Below are positions 1 through 8,882 of a stretch of DNA of 64,000 bases, piece by piece. The notes under the pieces were generated by a model that saw only the letters and a program-made list of their open reading frames with translations, did no database searches and was not told where the DNA came from. Numbering within the stretch: the first letter of the stretch is position 1; every line of letters starts with the position of its first letter. The position numbers and the translations under genes are program-made. Location: contig NZ_FMZH01000002.1 of the NCBI RefSeq assembly GCF_900101435.1, positions 496,001 through 560,000 on the forward strand. Reading direction: 5' to 3'. Source of the DNA: Pedobacter soli. GTDB lineage: Bacteria > Bacteroidota > Bacteroidia > Sphingobacteriales > Sphingobacteriaceae.

Positions 1-14
1 TTAAAAAATTATAA

Positions 15-1007
15 ATGGCAATTTTAGCATTTCAGAAACCTGACAAAGTGATCATGCAGAAATCAACTGATTTCGATGGCACATTTGAATTTCGTCCTTT
101 AGAGCCCGGTTTCGGTGTAACAATTGGTAATGCCTTAAGAAGAATTTTACTTTCTTCGTTAGAAGGTTATGCTATTACTACTATTCGTTTTTCAGGCGTT
201 TCTCACGAGTTTTCTACCATGAAAGGTGTTGTAGAAGATTTAACTGATATCATCTTGAACTTAAAACAAGTTCGTTTTAAGAAAACAGGCGATTCAGGTG
301 ATTCTGAAAAAGTTTTCATCATCGTTAATGGTCAGGATCAGTTCAAAGCTGGTGATATCACTAAATTCTCTAACAACTTTACAGTTTTAAACCCTGAGCA
401 CGTAATCTGCAACATGGATAAATCTGTTACTTTGGAAGTGGAATTAACCATCAATAAAGGACGTGGTTATGTACCTGCTGAAGAAAATAAAGTTGCTGAT
501 GCTGTTGTAGGTGTTATTGCGATCGATTCGATTTATACTCCGATGAAAAATGTAAAATACACGATCGAAAACTTTCGTGTTGAGCAAAAAACGGATTATG
601 AAAAATTAGTATTGGATATCTCTACTGACGGTTCAATTCATCCTGAAGAAGCATTAAAAGAAGCGGCTAAGATCCTTATCCAACACTTCATGCTATTCTC
701 TGATGAGAATTTAGTATTAGAATCTCAGGCTAAAGAAGAAACTAAAGAAGTTGACGAGGAAATTTTACACATGCGTAAAATCCTTAAAACTGAATTGGTA
801 GATATGGACTTATCAGTTAGAGCATTAAACTGCTTAAAAGCTGCTGATATCCGCACTTTAGCTGATTTAGTTTCTTACGATGTTGCTGATATGTTAAAAT
901 TCAGAAACTTCGGTAAAAAATCTTTAACAGAGATTCAGGAACTTGTAAAATCAAAAGGTTTATCATTTGGTATGAACCTGTCTAAATTTAAATTAGACGA
1001 AGAGTAA
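15..1007 (+). CDS. rpoA: DNA-directed RNA polymerase subunit alpha
   Basis: Alpha subunit of RNA polymerase. It nucleates core assembly, and its C-terminal domain contacts promoter DNA and activators. The 330-residue length is normal for the family. The N-terminal domain shows the assembly motif [16 protein letters not shown] near residue 35. The C-terminal domain (from about residue 255) has the typical helix-hairpin-helix stretch ending [19 protein letters not shown]. The start follows an AT-only leader with no Shine-Dalgarno sequence, as is usual in Bacteroidota. It lies directly upstream of rplQ, the conserved order in ribosomal operons, so the upstream S4/S11/S13 genes probably lie left of the window. 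Identification is secure. Confidence 0.98.
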   Translation: MAILAFQKPDKVIMQKSTDFDGTFEFRPLEPGFGVTIGNALRRILLSSLEGYAITTIRFSGVSHEFSTMKGVVEDLTDIILNLKQVRFKKTGDSGDSEKVFIIVNGQDQFKAGDITKFSNNFTVLNPEHVICNMDKSVTLEVELTINKGRGYVPAEENKVADAVVGVIAIDSIYTPMKNVKYTIENFRVEQKTDYEKLVLDISTDGSIHPEEALKEAAKILIQHFMLFSDENLVLESQAKEETKEVDEEILHMRKILKTELVDMDLSVRALNCLKAADIRTLADLVSYDVADMLKFRNFGKKSLTEIQELVKSKGLSFGMNLSKFKLDEE

Positions 1008-1010
1008 AAA

Positions 1011-1039
1011 GCATGGCGCCATGCGCTTAGCGCTAAGCG
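1011..1039. repeat. Two adjoining perfect palindromes between rpoA and rplQ
   Basis: Positions 1011-1024 read GCATGGCGCCATGC and positions 1024-1039 read CGCTTAGCGCTAAGCG. Both are perfect palindromes and they share one base. They begin four bases after the rpoA stop. Similar GCGC-rich words occur near 29615 and 56104. I read this as a REP-like element, but a role in mRNA processing or attenuation between rpoA and rplQ is possible. Confidence 0.6.
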
Positions 1040-1060
1040 TTGAATAAAATAATTTATAAC

Positions 1061-1098
1061 AGTGTATAATTCCCTCTGAGACAGAGACGGTATACACT
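1061..1098 (+). promoter_or_regulatory. Stem-loop in the rplQ leader
   Basis: An outer stem AGTGTATA (1061-1068) pairs with TATACACT (1091-1098). An inner stem CTCTG (1074-1078) pairs with CAGAG (1082-1086) around a three-base loop. The structure ends 13 bases before the rplQ start codon, so it would lie in the rpoA-rplQ mRNA close to the translation start. It could be a ribosomal-protein leader, an RNA-processing site or a repeat. I do not recognise it as a named RNA family. Confidence 0.4.
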
Positions 1099-1111
1099 TA
1101 ATCCAAGAACA

Positions 1112-1651
1112 ATGAGACACGGTAAAAAAGTTAATCACTTAGGCAGAACCGACAGCCACAGAAAAGCGATGTTAGCTAACATGGCTACTTCACTTATTAA
1201 AGCAAAAAGAATTACTACAACTTTAGCTAAAGCTAAAGCTTTACGTACTTATGTTGAGCCATTAATCACTAAAGCGAAAAATGACACCACTCACTCACGT
1301 CGTACAGTTTTCTCTTACCTACAGGATAAAGAAGTAATCACTATTTTGTTCCGCGAAGTGGCTGAGAAAGTTGCTAACCGTCCAGGTGGTTACACTCGTA
1401 TCATTAAATTAAACAATCGTCAGGGTGATAACGCTGAGATGGCTTTAATTGAACTGGTAGATTATAACGAAGTTTACGGTAAAGAAGTAGAAGCTAAAGA
1501 AGAGAAGAAAACTACTCGTCGTGGTAGAAGCAAATCTGCTGCTGCTCCTAAAAAAGCTGCTGAAGCGAAAGCTGAGGTTGCTGAAGAGGCTGCACCAGAA
1601 GCTGCTCCTGCTGAAGAAGCTCCAGCTACTGAAGAACCAAAAGGCGAATAA
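1112..1651 (+). CDS. rplQ: 50S ribosomal protein L17
   Basis: Large-subunit ribosomal protein L17, located near the peptide exit tunnel. The first ~120 residues are canonical L17 ([20 protein letters not shown] at the N-terminus, then [12 protein letters not shown] and the end of the fold near VDYNEVYG). The protein is 179 residues long, against about 115-130 in most bacteria. The extra ~55 residues are a low-complexity Lys/Ala/Glu tail (repeats of EEAAPE and KKAAEAK type), as often seen in Bacteroidota L17. It is the last gene of the ribosomal operon and is followed by a strong terminator. Confidence 0.98.
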   Translation: MRHGKKVNHLGRTDSHRKAMLANMATSLIKAKRITTTLAKAKALRTYVEPLITKAKNDTTHSRRTVFSYLQDKEVITILFREVAEKVANRPGGYTRIIKLNNRQGDNAEMALIELVDYNEVYGKEVEAKEEKKTTRRGRSKSAAAPKKAAEAKAEVAEEAAPEAAPAEEAPATEEPKGE

Positions 1652-1670
1652 TTTTATTCACCTTAAAATA

Positions 1671-1704
1671 AAAAAAGTCCTGTTCGAAAGAGCAGGACTT
1701 TTTT
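1671..1704 (+). terminator. Rho-independent terminator of the ribosomal operon
   Basis: AAAAAAGTCCTG (1671-1682) pairs with CAGGACTTTTTT (1693-1704), with a run of T on the 3' side. It sits 19 bases after the rplQ stop. The A-rich 5' arm would also allow termination from the other strand. Confidence 0.9.
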
Positions 1705-1722
1705 GTTTTATATGCTTTTGAT

Positions 1723-1797
1723 CGTCATTGCGAGGTACGAAGCAATCTTAATGCGATCGTTGTAAGATTGCTTCGTCGTTCCTCCTCGCAATGACGG
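1723..1797. repeat. Long imperfect inverted repeat (CGTCATTGCGAGG family)
   Basis: The left arm starts CGTCATTGCGAGG and continues through GAAGCAATCTTA. The right arm is its near-complement, TAAGATTGCTTCG through CCTCGCAATGACG. The arms are about 28 and 34 bases around a short centre. I recognise this wording as a common dispersed intergenic repeat in Bacteroidota genomes. It lies between the ribosomal-operon terminator and the glycoside hydrolase gene. Confidence 0.8.
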
Positions 1798-1886
1798 GTA
1801 AATTTGATCAAACGTTTGTCTCATTTTTTCATTACATGGTTTTATTTCAAGCAGCTATGCATAAATTAGCTTCAAACAAATTAAAC

Positions 1887-4856
1887 ATGAAATTTAGGTT
1901 TTTTCTATTCTCCTGCCTTTTGTGGCAGTCAGCTCTCCATGCACAAACACTAAAATATGCCAATGGCAACAACTCATGGAATGCCGATTCGCTGGGTAAC
2001 CATAGGGCAGTGGTTCAATTTTCGGGTACGGGCAAAGTTGCACATGCCAAAATTGACTGGCGCAGAAGAGATGAACATCCGGAAACGAAGGGACTCATCA
2101 TTCAGGATGCAAATGGTAAAAATGTAGCCATTTTTGGTACTGATAAATTAAACCGCGAAAGTGCTGATATTTATTTTCAGCCTTCAGGCGCAGGAAAGTA
2201 CTATGTGTATTACCTGGCTTATAAAAACGAGGGTAGAAGCAATTATCCTAAAGGTGTTTATTTAAAACCAAAGCCGGTTGATCAGAACTGGTTAAACCAG
2301 GCTAAACGTACAACTGTAAATACTTCGGTAGTCGAGATCCAGTCTGTTGATGCCTTTAATAGTTTCTATCCAATGGAAGTGATTGCTACAGCGAAAGAAA
2401 CAGCGGTAGTTAAAGCCAGATACGCTACAGATGCTTTTGTGGTGTTTCCTGAGGACAGGATGTTTCCAATCAAAATGCAAAGCGATTTACCTTACCGCTG
2501 GATCCAGAGAGGAGCTGCCAGTACTTTTACAGGTACAGCAAGCAAAGGGGAAAATTATGCTTTTCAACTCGGGGTATTTGCCTTAAAAGACTTAAACAAT
2601 TTAACTGTAAGCTTTGGCGATCTAAAAACAGCTGCTGGAAAAGTTATCTCATCGAAATTTATTAACTGTTTAAATACCAAAGGAACAAGCTATGACAATA
2701 AACCGCTGGTAGAAGTGGTGAATGTAGCTTCGGGTAAGGTTCAGCCGATGTGGATTACCATTGACATCCCTAAAGCTACAGCTGCAGGTACATATACTGG
2801 TAATTTTGTAGTTAAAGCCAATGGTAAATCGAAAGTAATTGCCGCTAAAATTACAGTTGGCAACCAGGTTTTAGCCGATAACGGTGTAGGATCGCCCGAT
2901 AAACAAACCCGTTTAACCTGGTTAAATTCAACCTTGGCGCAACCCAACACAGTAGTTGCACCTTATACGCCGCTAACAGTTGCAGGAAATGTAATTTCGC
3001 TTTTAGGTCGTAAATTTGAGATTAATGCAGATGGCTTCCCTAAGCAAATCCAGACTTTCTTTAACGCCGAAATGACGGCTTATACCGACAAGCCTAACAA
3101 CATTTTAGCTGAACCCATTCACTTTCACTTTTTTAATACCCCAAAAACACAGGAAAAATTTGTTCCTGCTAATTTGCAGATTACCAGCAAAGCGGCAGGT
3201 ACTGTAAAATGGACAGCCACCAGTACTTCCGAAAATTTGAAAATGGATTTGGAAGGCGCCCTGGAATTTGATGGTTACGTGCATTATGTGGTTAAGGTTA
3301 CCGCCTTAAAAGATGTAGATTTCAGCAATGTCGATTTTCATATCCCGTTTGATAAAGGTTCGACCAAATACTTGATGGGATTGGGAGAAAAAGGAGGTAT
3401 AAGACCAGATACTGTTAAATGGAAGTGGGATGTAGCCAATAAAAACCAGGATGCCGTTTGGATAGGTAATGTAAATGCCGGCCTGTATTACAATTTAAGA
3501 GATGAGCGCTATGTTCGTCCGTTAAATACCAATTTTTACCTGCAGAAGCCTTTATTGTTGCCTAAATCGTGGGGTAACGAAGATAAAGGTGGAATCCAGA
3601 TTAATGTTAAAGGCAGTTCGATGCTGGCCGATAACTTTACCGGTGCAAGAAGCATGAAAAAAGGCGATGTATTGTATTACAATTTTAACTTGTTAATTAC
3701 GCCTTTTCACTTGCTCGATACCGATTTTCAATGGGATAACCGTTTTTACCATAAATATGGCGATTTAGATGCCATTAAAACTGCTGGTGCAAGTGTGGTA
3801 AATATCCACCATGCTACGCCGATCAACCCGTGGATCAATTATCCGTTTATCGAATGGAAAAAGATGAAAAGTTATATCGACGATGCACACAGCAAAGGCT
3901 TGAAGGTTAAAATCTATAATACCGTTCGTGAGCTTTCTAACCACGCTTATGAATTACCTGCTTTAAGAAGCCTGGGTACAGAAGTATATTCGCCTGGAAA
4001 GGGGGGAGGATTTAGCTGGTTACAGGAGCATTTAGATTCTAATTACATTGCCGCCTGGTTTGTACCCGAAATTAAAGATGCTGCTGTAATTAACAGTGGA
4101 ATGAACCGTTGGCACAATTACTACGTGGAGGGGATGAACTGGCTGGTAAATAACGTAGGTATTGATGGTGTTTATTTAGATGATGTGGCTTTCGACCGTG
4201 TTACGATGAAGCGGATTAAGCGTGTATTAACCCAAAATGACCATCCGGGCATTATCGATCTGCACTCGGCCAACCAGTACAACAAGAGCGATGGTTTTAA
4301 CAACAGCGCCATTTTATACATGGAGCATTTCCCTTACCTGAACCGTTTATGGTTTGGCGAGTATTTCGATTATCAAAAAAACAACCCCGATTTCTTCTTA
4401 ACCGAAGTGAGTGGTATTCCATTTGGTTTAATGGGCGAAATGTTGCAGGATGATGGAAATCCATGGCGTGGGATGATTTATGGCATGACAAGCCGTTTAG
4501 GTTGGTCGGAGAAGAGCGACCCAAGACCGCTGTGGAAAGCCTGGGATAATTTCGGAATTAAAGGTTCTGAAATGATTGGTTATTGGAGCGAAAACTGCCC
4601 GGTTAAAACAGATAATCCAAAAGTTTTAGCTACCGTTTACAAAAAACAAGGAAAAACCATGGTGGCCTTAGCCAGCTGGGCCGAAGGCGATACAAAGGTT
4701 AATTTAACTATTGATTGGGCAAAATTAGGACTGGATGCTGCCAGGGTTAAAATAGCCGCTCCGGCAATTGATAAATTTCAAACGGCGGGTAATTATGCGG
4801 ATGGAAAATCGGTTCCCGTTGAAAAAGGAAAAGGTTTGATTCTGATTGTGGAGTAA
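1887..4856 (+). CDS. Secreted GH123-like glycoside hydrolase domain protein
   Basis: Probable exported carbohydrate-active enzyme of 989 residues. I chose the start at 1887 because it opens directly onto a signal peptide (MKFRFFLFSCLLWQSALHAQ). Upstream in-frame ATGs at 1791 and later would add a non-signal extension lying partly in the repeat. The N-terminal third looks beta-sandwich-like, and the C-terminal half looks like a (beta/alpha)8 hydrolase. NIHHATPINPW lies near residue 640 and DGVYLDDVAFDR near residue 765, where the acidic pair could be catalytic. I associate this pattern with the GH123/DUF6067 group; the substrate is unknown. It converges on the GMC oxidoreductase pair, which fits a role in glycoside use. 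Family assignment is from memory of motifs. Confidence 0.7.
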   Translation: MKFRFFLFSCLLWQSALHAQTLKYANGNNSWNADSLGNHRAVVQFSGTGKVAHAKIDWRRRDEHPETKGLIIQDANGKNVAIFGTDKLNRESADIYFQPSGAGKYYVYYLAYKNEGRSNYPKGVYLKPKPVDQNWLNQAKRTTVNTSVVEIQSVDAFNSFYPMEVIATAKETAVVKARYATDAFVVFPEDRMFPIKMQSDLPYRWIQRGAASTFTGTASKGENYAFQLGVFALKDLNNLTVSFGDLKTAAGKVISSKFINCLNTKGTSYDNKPLVEVVNVASGKVQPMWITIDIPKATAAGTYTGNFVVKANGKSKVIAAKITVGNQVLADNGVGSPDKQTRLTWLNSTLAQPNTVVAPYTPLTVAGNVISLLGRKFEINADGFPKQIQTFFNAEMTAYTDKPNNILAEPIHFHFFNTPKTQEKFVPANLQITSKAAGTVKWTATSTSENLKMDLEGALEFDGYVHYVVKVTALKDVDFSNVDFHIPFDKGSTKYLMGLGEKGGIRPDTVKWKWDVANKNQDAVWIGNVNAGLYYNLRDERYVRPLNTNFYLQKPLLLPKSWGNEDKGGIQINVKGSSMLADNFTGARSMKKGDVLYYNFNLLITPFHLLDTDFQWDNRFYHKYGDLDAIKTAGASVVNIHHATPINPWINYPFIEWKKMKSYIDDAHSKGLKVKIYNTVRELSNHAYELPALRSLGTEVYSPGKGGGFSWLQEHLDSNYIAAWFVPEIKDAAVINSGMNRWHNYYVEGMNWLVNNVGIDGVYLDDVAFDRVTMKRIKRVLTQNDHPGIIDLHSANQYNKSDGFNNSAILYMEHFPYLNRLWFGEYFDYQKNNPDFFLTEVSGIPFGLMGEMLQDDGNPWRGMIYGMTSRLGWSEKSDPRPLWKAWDNFGIKGSEMIGYWSENCPVKTDNPKVLATVYKKQGKTMVALASWAEGDTKVNLTIDWAKLGLDAARVKIAAPAIDKFQTAGNYADGKSVPVEKGKGLILIVE

Positions 4857-4865
4857 TACTACGTG

Positions 4866-4935
4866 CCATGGTTTGTGTCTGCACGAACCATGCATTTGGA
4901 CATGTAATTTTCGGTACGTGGAGACACGTACCGGT
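4866..4935. repeat. Two hairpins with GTG-loop-CAC cores
   Basis: TGGTTTGTGTCTGCACGAACCA is followed by GGTACGTGGAGACACGTACC. Both have a core of GTG, 3-4 loop bases and CAC with different outer arms. The same kind of core occurs at 9661-9677, 9697-9716 and near 47895, so this looks like a dispersed REP-like family. Confidence 0.55.
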
Positions 4936-4943
4936 GCGATAAC

Positions 4944-4983
4944 AAAAAAATAGGTCAGGGTTTAAACCCTGACCTATTTTTTT
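4944..4983. terminator. Perfect 40-bp palindromic bidirectional terminator
   Basis: Seven A, then TAGGTCAGGG, TTTAAA and its mirror CCCTGACCTA, then seven T. It is a perfect palindrome between two convergent genes, so it can terminate both the hydrolase (+) and the oxidoreductase operon (-). Confidence 0.92.
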
Positions 4984-4993
4984 AATGGATAAA

Positions 4994-5626
4994 TTATACT
5001 TTCACATTTTCCATGCCGTATTGCTTCAATACATCGGCAGGCACGCCCGCCCATTGGTTTGGTGCGTTACCTACATAACCAATATCTTTAACGCCCATTT
5101 CGGTGGTGTAAAAGCCCGATGCAGTTAAATCTCTCATGCGGTTAAAAAATGTTACGCCTGCCCTTACTTCCGGTTTGGCTTTTTTAGGGTAGGCAATTTC
5201 GTCTACAATTGAAATCTGTTGCTCGGCTGAGGCCTCTATAAACGGTTTCTGGAATTTATTGAAACAATATACATCCAGCCATTTTAAGCCGCCACGCATA
5301 GGTACTTTGTGCTCCGGAATATCTTTTACAATAAATTCGATAAATTCGGGTACTTTGGCATCCGATGCGCTGCCGGAAACATCATCTTTAGGGATAATGA
5401 TATCAGCTAAAACCGTAATCGTTGCCATCTCGTGCTTGGTAAAAAATGTTTCTGCTTTCAGGTTTTTATCACGGTCTACTTCCCATTGCTCCCTGCCGGC
5501 ATCTTTTGCTGTTTCTTCGGTTGCAACCGCTTCTGTTTTATTTTCGGGTTGCTTACAAGCCTCCAGGATCACTGCGGTGCTAATGGCGGTTAAACCCAAT
5601 GCTTTTATGGAATCACGTCTGTTCAT
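4994..5626 (-). CDS. Gluconate 2-dehydrogenase subunit 3 family protein (Tat-exported small subunit)
   Basis: Small subunit of a membrane-associated GMC-type sugar dehydrogenase. The N-terminus MNRRDSIKALGLTAISTAV is a twin-arginine signal followed by a possible lipobox (ILEAC), so the protein is probably exported folded and may be lipid-anchored. The rest of the 210 residues match the gluconate dehydrogenase subunit 3 pattern (FFTKHEMATITVLADIIIPKDDVSGSA near residue 65; later F-N-RMRDLTASGFYTT). It lies 12 bases downstream of the GMC subunit on the same strand. In related glucoside 3-dehydrogenases this type of subunit carries the catalytic subunit through the Tat system; I infer that here. 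Confidence 0.85.
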   Translation of the reverse strand: MNRRDSIKALGLTAISTAVILEACKQPENKTEAVATEETAKDAGREQWEVDRDKNLKAETFFTKHEMATITVLADIIIPKDDVSGSASDAKVPEFIEFIVKDIPEHKVPMRGGLKWLDVYCFNKFQKPFIEASAEQQISIVDEIAYPKKAKPEVRAGVTFFNRMRDLTASGFYTTEMGVKDIGYVGNAPNQWAGVPADVLKQYGMENVKV

Positions 5627-5638
5627 GTTGTAATTCTT

Positions 5639-7375
5639 TTAAATGTTTTGTTTTTTCTTTTGAGCTAAAATGTATTCGGCAGTACGCATAGAAAGTGCCA
5701 GGATAGTCCACGTGGCGTTTTTATCGCCTTGCTGTACAAACGGACCTGCATCTACCACAAACAGGTTTTTACAATCGTGTGCCTGGCAGTATTTATTCAG
5801 TGCCGATTTTTTAGGATCATCGCCCATGCGTATGGTTCCAACTTCGTGGATAATTTTACCAGGATTCAATAAGCCATAATTGGTATCACCTCCCTGTATT
5901 TCAGAAGTGACCACCGCACCCATTTCTTTCATAATGTTTAAGAAAGTTTCCTGCATGTGCTTGGCCTGAAGAATTTCATCTTTATCCCATTTATAGTTAA
6001 ATCTTAAAACAGGAATACCATACTTATCTACCATGTTCGGATCGATTTCGCAATAATTGCTTTCTCTGGCTATTGCCGTACCACGACCAGCCATACCTAC
6101 ACCAGTACCGTAAAAACGACGATAATCATCTTTTAACGATTTTCCGTAGCCGCCGGCTTCTTTCATTTTGCCATCTCTGCCAGGTACCATGCCATTCATT
6201 TCGGCAACGCCACCTCCAAAACCGTAAGCAGGCATACCCATGCCGCCCCAATATTCGATGTGGTAACCACGCGGGAAGTTTAAGCGTTTGTTATCCAGCC
6301 ACCACGGCGAGTAAATGTGTACACTACCCAGACCATCTTCGTTGTAGCGTTTCCGGTCCATCAATTGCGGTAAAAAACCCGATACACTGGCTCCAGTAGA
6401 GTCGTGCAGGTATTTACCTACTACGCCGCTGCTATTGGCTAAACCATTAGGGTGCGAAGTTGATTTTGAATTTAATAAGATCCTTGCCGATTCGCAGGCA
6501 CTGGCACCTAAAATAACCAGTTTGCCATTAACCTGATATTCCTGCAGGTCTTTGCGGTTTACATACGAAACACCTTTTGCCGAACCATCTTTATCGGTAA
6601 TTACTTCGCGTACCATGGCATCGGTAATTACAGTAAGGTTACCTGTTTTTATAGCCGGATTTACCAGACATGATGATGAAGAAAAATCGCCGTAAACTTT
6701 ACAGCTTCTGCCGCATTGACCGCAGTAAAAACAAGGTGCACGATCATTGTTGTTAGGCAATGCTTCTGTAAGTACCGAACCGCGCCCGGCAATTACCTTT
6801 ACACCTGCTTTTTCAGCCCCTTTTTTAATGAATAATTCATTTAAGCGCGGCTTTGGTGGTTTCATAAAGATTCCATCAGGTTCGCTTTCTATGCCCTCTA
6901 CCGTACCGTATATACCAATCATGCGGTCAACCTTATCATAAAAGGGCTTTACATCAGCATAGGTAATTGGCCAGCTATCGGTTAAGCCATCCTTAGGTTT
7001 AAAATCGTCTGGCCCCATGCGTAAAGAAATCCTTCCCCAGTGGTTGGTACGGCCACCCAGCATACGCGAGCGGAACCACTCGAATTCACTTTTGTTTTTC
7101 TGGGTATAAGGTTCACCTTCCAGTTCCCAGCCGCCGTAAGAAGCATCGAAATCGCCAAAGGGGCGGACTGTACCTGCTCCTCTGCGGGGCGACTCCCAGG
7201 GCCATTTTAACTGGTGTGAATCTAATCGTGGATCGAAGTTTTGGCCGGCTTCGAGCAATAAAACTTTTTGACCTGCATGTGCCAATACGTATGCAGCCAT
7301 TCCGCCACCGGCACCCGAACCAACAATAATGGCATCGTAAACGGTAGGCGATTTCTTTATCTGAAAGTCACTCAT
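5639..7375 (-). CDS. GMC family FAD-dependent sugar oxidoreductase
   Basis: Flavoprotein catalytic subunit, probably oxidising a sugar or glycoside (glucoside 3-dehydrogenase or gluconate/sorbose dehydrogenase type). The 578 residues begin with a Rossmann dinucleotide-binding loop, IIVGSGAGGGMAAY (residues 16-29), and LLLEAG at the end of beta-2. Near residue 215 lies a cysteine cluster, CFYCGQCGRSC, followed by a further Cys; in characterised glucoside 3-dehydrogenases such a cluster holds an Fe-S centre. The C-terminus has the conserved GMC block NLFVVDAGPFVQQGDKNATWTI with candidate active-site His/Asn. It has no signal peptide of its own. It is first in a two-gene operon; no cytochrome c gene is adjacent. 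Confidence 0.88.
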   Translation of the reverse strand: MSDFQIKKSPTVYDAIIVGSGAGGGMAAYVLAHAGQKVLLLEAGQNFDPRLDSHQLKWPWESPRRGAGTVRPFGDFDASYGGWELEGEPYTQKNKSEFEWFRSRMLGGRTNHWGRISLRMGPDDFKPKDGLTDSWPITYADVKPFYDKVDRMIGIYGTVEGIESEPDGIFMKPPKPRLNELFIKKGAEKAGVKVIAGRGSVLTEALPNNNDRAPCFYCGQCGRSCKVYGDFSSSSCLVNPAIKTGNLTVITDAMVREVITDKDGSAKGVSYVNRKDLQEYQVNGKLVILGASACESARILLNSKSTSHPNGLANSSGVVGKYLHDSTGASVSGFLPQLMDRKRYNEDGLGSVHIYSPWWLDNKRLNFPRGYHIEYWGGMGMPAYGFGGGVAEMNGMVPGRDGKMKEAGGYGKSLKDDYRRFYGTGVGMAGRGTAIARESNYCEIDPNMVDKYGIPVLRFNYKWDKDEILQAKHMQETFLNIMKEMGAVVTSEIQGGDTNYGLLNPGKIIHEVGTIRMGDDPKKSALNKYCQAHDCKNLFVVDAGPFVQQGDKNATWTILALSMRTAEYILAQKKKQNI

Positions 7376-7639
7376 GTAAAATGGTTAGATGTTTAATACA
7401 TCTAATCTAAAGTTTAATTTTTTTAAATAAAAGCGATCGTCTTCTTTGGAATCAATATAGATAATGAAGCTGTATGTGTTTCTAAATCGTATTACGTCAT
7501 TCATTTGTTTAATTCAGCCTCAGCGGTTTTCAAAGAGGGGGTATTCCCATTTTTGTATTTTACTTCTTCCATTAATTCCATGTATGGTCGCTCTATTGTT
7601 ACATTATTTCAAGGCTATGCATTAGCCCGTAAACTTGAT

Positions 7640-7647
7640 TATCTTTG
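7640..7647 (+). promoter_or_regulatory. Candidate -7 promoter element TATCTTTG
   Basis: Matches the Bacteroidota primary sigma -7 consensus TAnnTTTG, 17 bases upstream of the methyltransferase start. I do not see a good -33 TTTG at the expected distance, so confidence is moderate. Confidence 0.45.
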
Positions 7648-7664
7648 CAGCTTAAACTTTACCA

Positions 7665-8867
7665 ATGCCAGTATCTGCCCATACCGAACAATTTATTGCC
7701 GCTTTAAAAGCAAGTTTCAATGCCGGAACTTTTGTAAAGGTTTCTTTTGGCAATTATAAAGGAACAGAAGAAGCCTTAAAGCAAATCCTCATGCGTAGGG
7801 TGGTGATTAAACGCGAAGATAAACTGGCTTTTACCTATCGTTATAAAACCCGAGATGTGGTTAAAAACTATAATCTGGATGAAGCCATTAGTTTAGTTAC
7901 GGCTTACCTGGATAATGGCTTTAAAATAGGCACCTTATTTACCACCGAAAAAGATCTGATTCTCGAAGAATTGAATAACGGGAAAGTGGTGCTCAGAGAG
8001 AGCAAAGCATCGGGTAAAGCGGTGCCATCGGCCAGCCATGATCAGGAAAAAGTGAGATTGATTAAGGCAGATTCGAAACCTTATTTAACGGAATTGAAAA
8101 TTACCGATGCGGAAGGAAAGGTATTTAAAAATGCACAGGATAAATTCCGTCAGATTAATCACTATATCGAGATTTTAAGCGCCTTAATTAAGGAATTACC
8201 TGCAGGCACCATTAAAAAGGTTGCCGATATGGGCTCTGGTAAAGGTTATTTAACTTTTGCACTTTACGATTACCTGCATTCGGTTCTGCAACTGGAAACG
8301 GAAGTGATTGGCGTAGAATACCGCCAGGATATGGTCGATTTATGCAATCAGGTTGCCGCTAAATCTGATTTTGCCCAACTGAGCTTTGTACAAGGAACTA
8401 TTGAAGATTATCAGGCAAACGATGTAAACTTGCTGATTGCGCTACATGCCTGCGATACTGCGACCGATGATGCTATTTTTAAAGGTATTAAAGCCAATGC
8501 TGAGCTGATTGTGGTTGCACCCTGCTGTCACAAACAAATCCGCAGGGAAATGGAGAAAAACAAAGCGAAAAATGATGTTTCTTTTTTAACGAAATACGGC
8601 ATCTTTTTAGAACGCCAGGCAGAGATGGTTACGGATGGAATAAGAGCTTTAATTTTAGAATATTTTGGCTATAAAACCAAGGTTTTCGAGTTTATATCCG
8701 ACGCGCATACACCGAAGAATGTGCTTGTAGTAGGGGTAAAGAGAGCAGAAAGCTTAAAGACCAAAGCTGAAAGCGAAAAGCAAGCAGAGATTTTAGAGAA
8801 GATTAAAGCGAGCAAAGCATATTTTGGCATTGATTACCATCATTTGGAAAGGTTGCTGGAGTTGTAG
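7665..8867 (+). CDS. Class I SAM-dependent methyltransferase (Methyltransf_32-like)
   Basis: 400-residue protein with a SAM-binding domain in its C-terminal half. Motif I is VADMGSGKGYLTF near residue 187, followed by an acidic strand end VIGVEYRQDM. LIALHACDTATDDAI and VVAPCCHKQ (about residue 285) are hallmarks of the family that includes eukaryotic GSTCD and METTL25-like proteins. The N-terminal ~170 residues are an extra domain; its substrate, possibly RNA or protein, is unknown. The start follows a TATCTTTG -7 element. The final ~35 residues are Lys/Glu-rich and are partly encoded by a 20-base sequence (8755-8774) also found between genes at 43250, so this tail may be a late addition. 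Confidence 0.8.
   Translation: MPVSAHTEQFIAALKASFNAGTFVKVSFGNYKGTEEALKQILMRRVVIKREDKLAFTYRYKTRDVVKNYNLDEAISLVTAYLDNGFKIGTLFTTEKDLILEELNNGKVVLRESKASGKAVPSASHDQEKVRLIKADSKPYLTELKITDAEGKVFKNAQDKFRQINHYIEILSALIKELPAGTIKKVADMGSGKGYLTFALYDYLHSVLQLETEVIGVEYRQDMVDLCNQVAAKSDFAQLSFVQGTIEDYQANDVNLLIALHACDTATDDAIFKGIKANAELIVVAPCCHKQIRREMEKNKAKNDVSFLTKYGIFLERQAEMVTDGIRALILEYFGYKTKVFEFISDAHTPKNVLVVGVKRAESLKTKAESEKQAEILEKIKASKAYFGIDYHHLERLLEL
8755..8774 (+). repeat. Dispersed repeat word inside the methyltransferase 3' end
   Basis: TAAAGACCAAAGCTGAAAGC is identical to 43250-43269, which is intergenic. A reverse-strand variant occurs at 10384-10411. In this copy it encodes part of the charged C-terminal tail. 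Confidence 0.7.
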
Positions 8868-8882
8868 TTTAACAAAATTCAT

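Noticed and set aside
1521..1721. Leu/Lys-rich plus-strand frame at the end of rplQ
   Set aside because: It is the +1 shadow of the Ala/Lys/Glu tail of L17 and runs through the terminator.
1791..1886. Upstream start for the GH123-like hydrolase
   Set aside because: It lies partly in the inverted repeat and hides the signal peptide; the start at 1887 opens directly on it.
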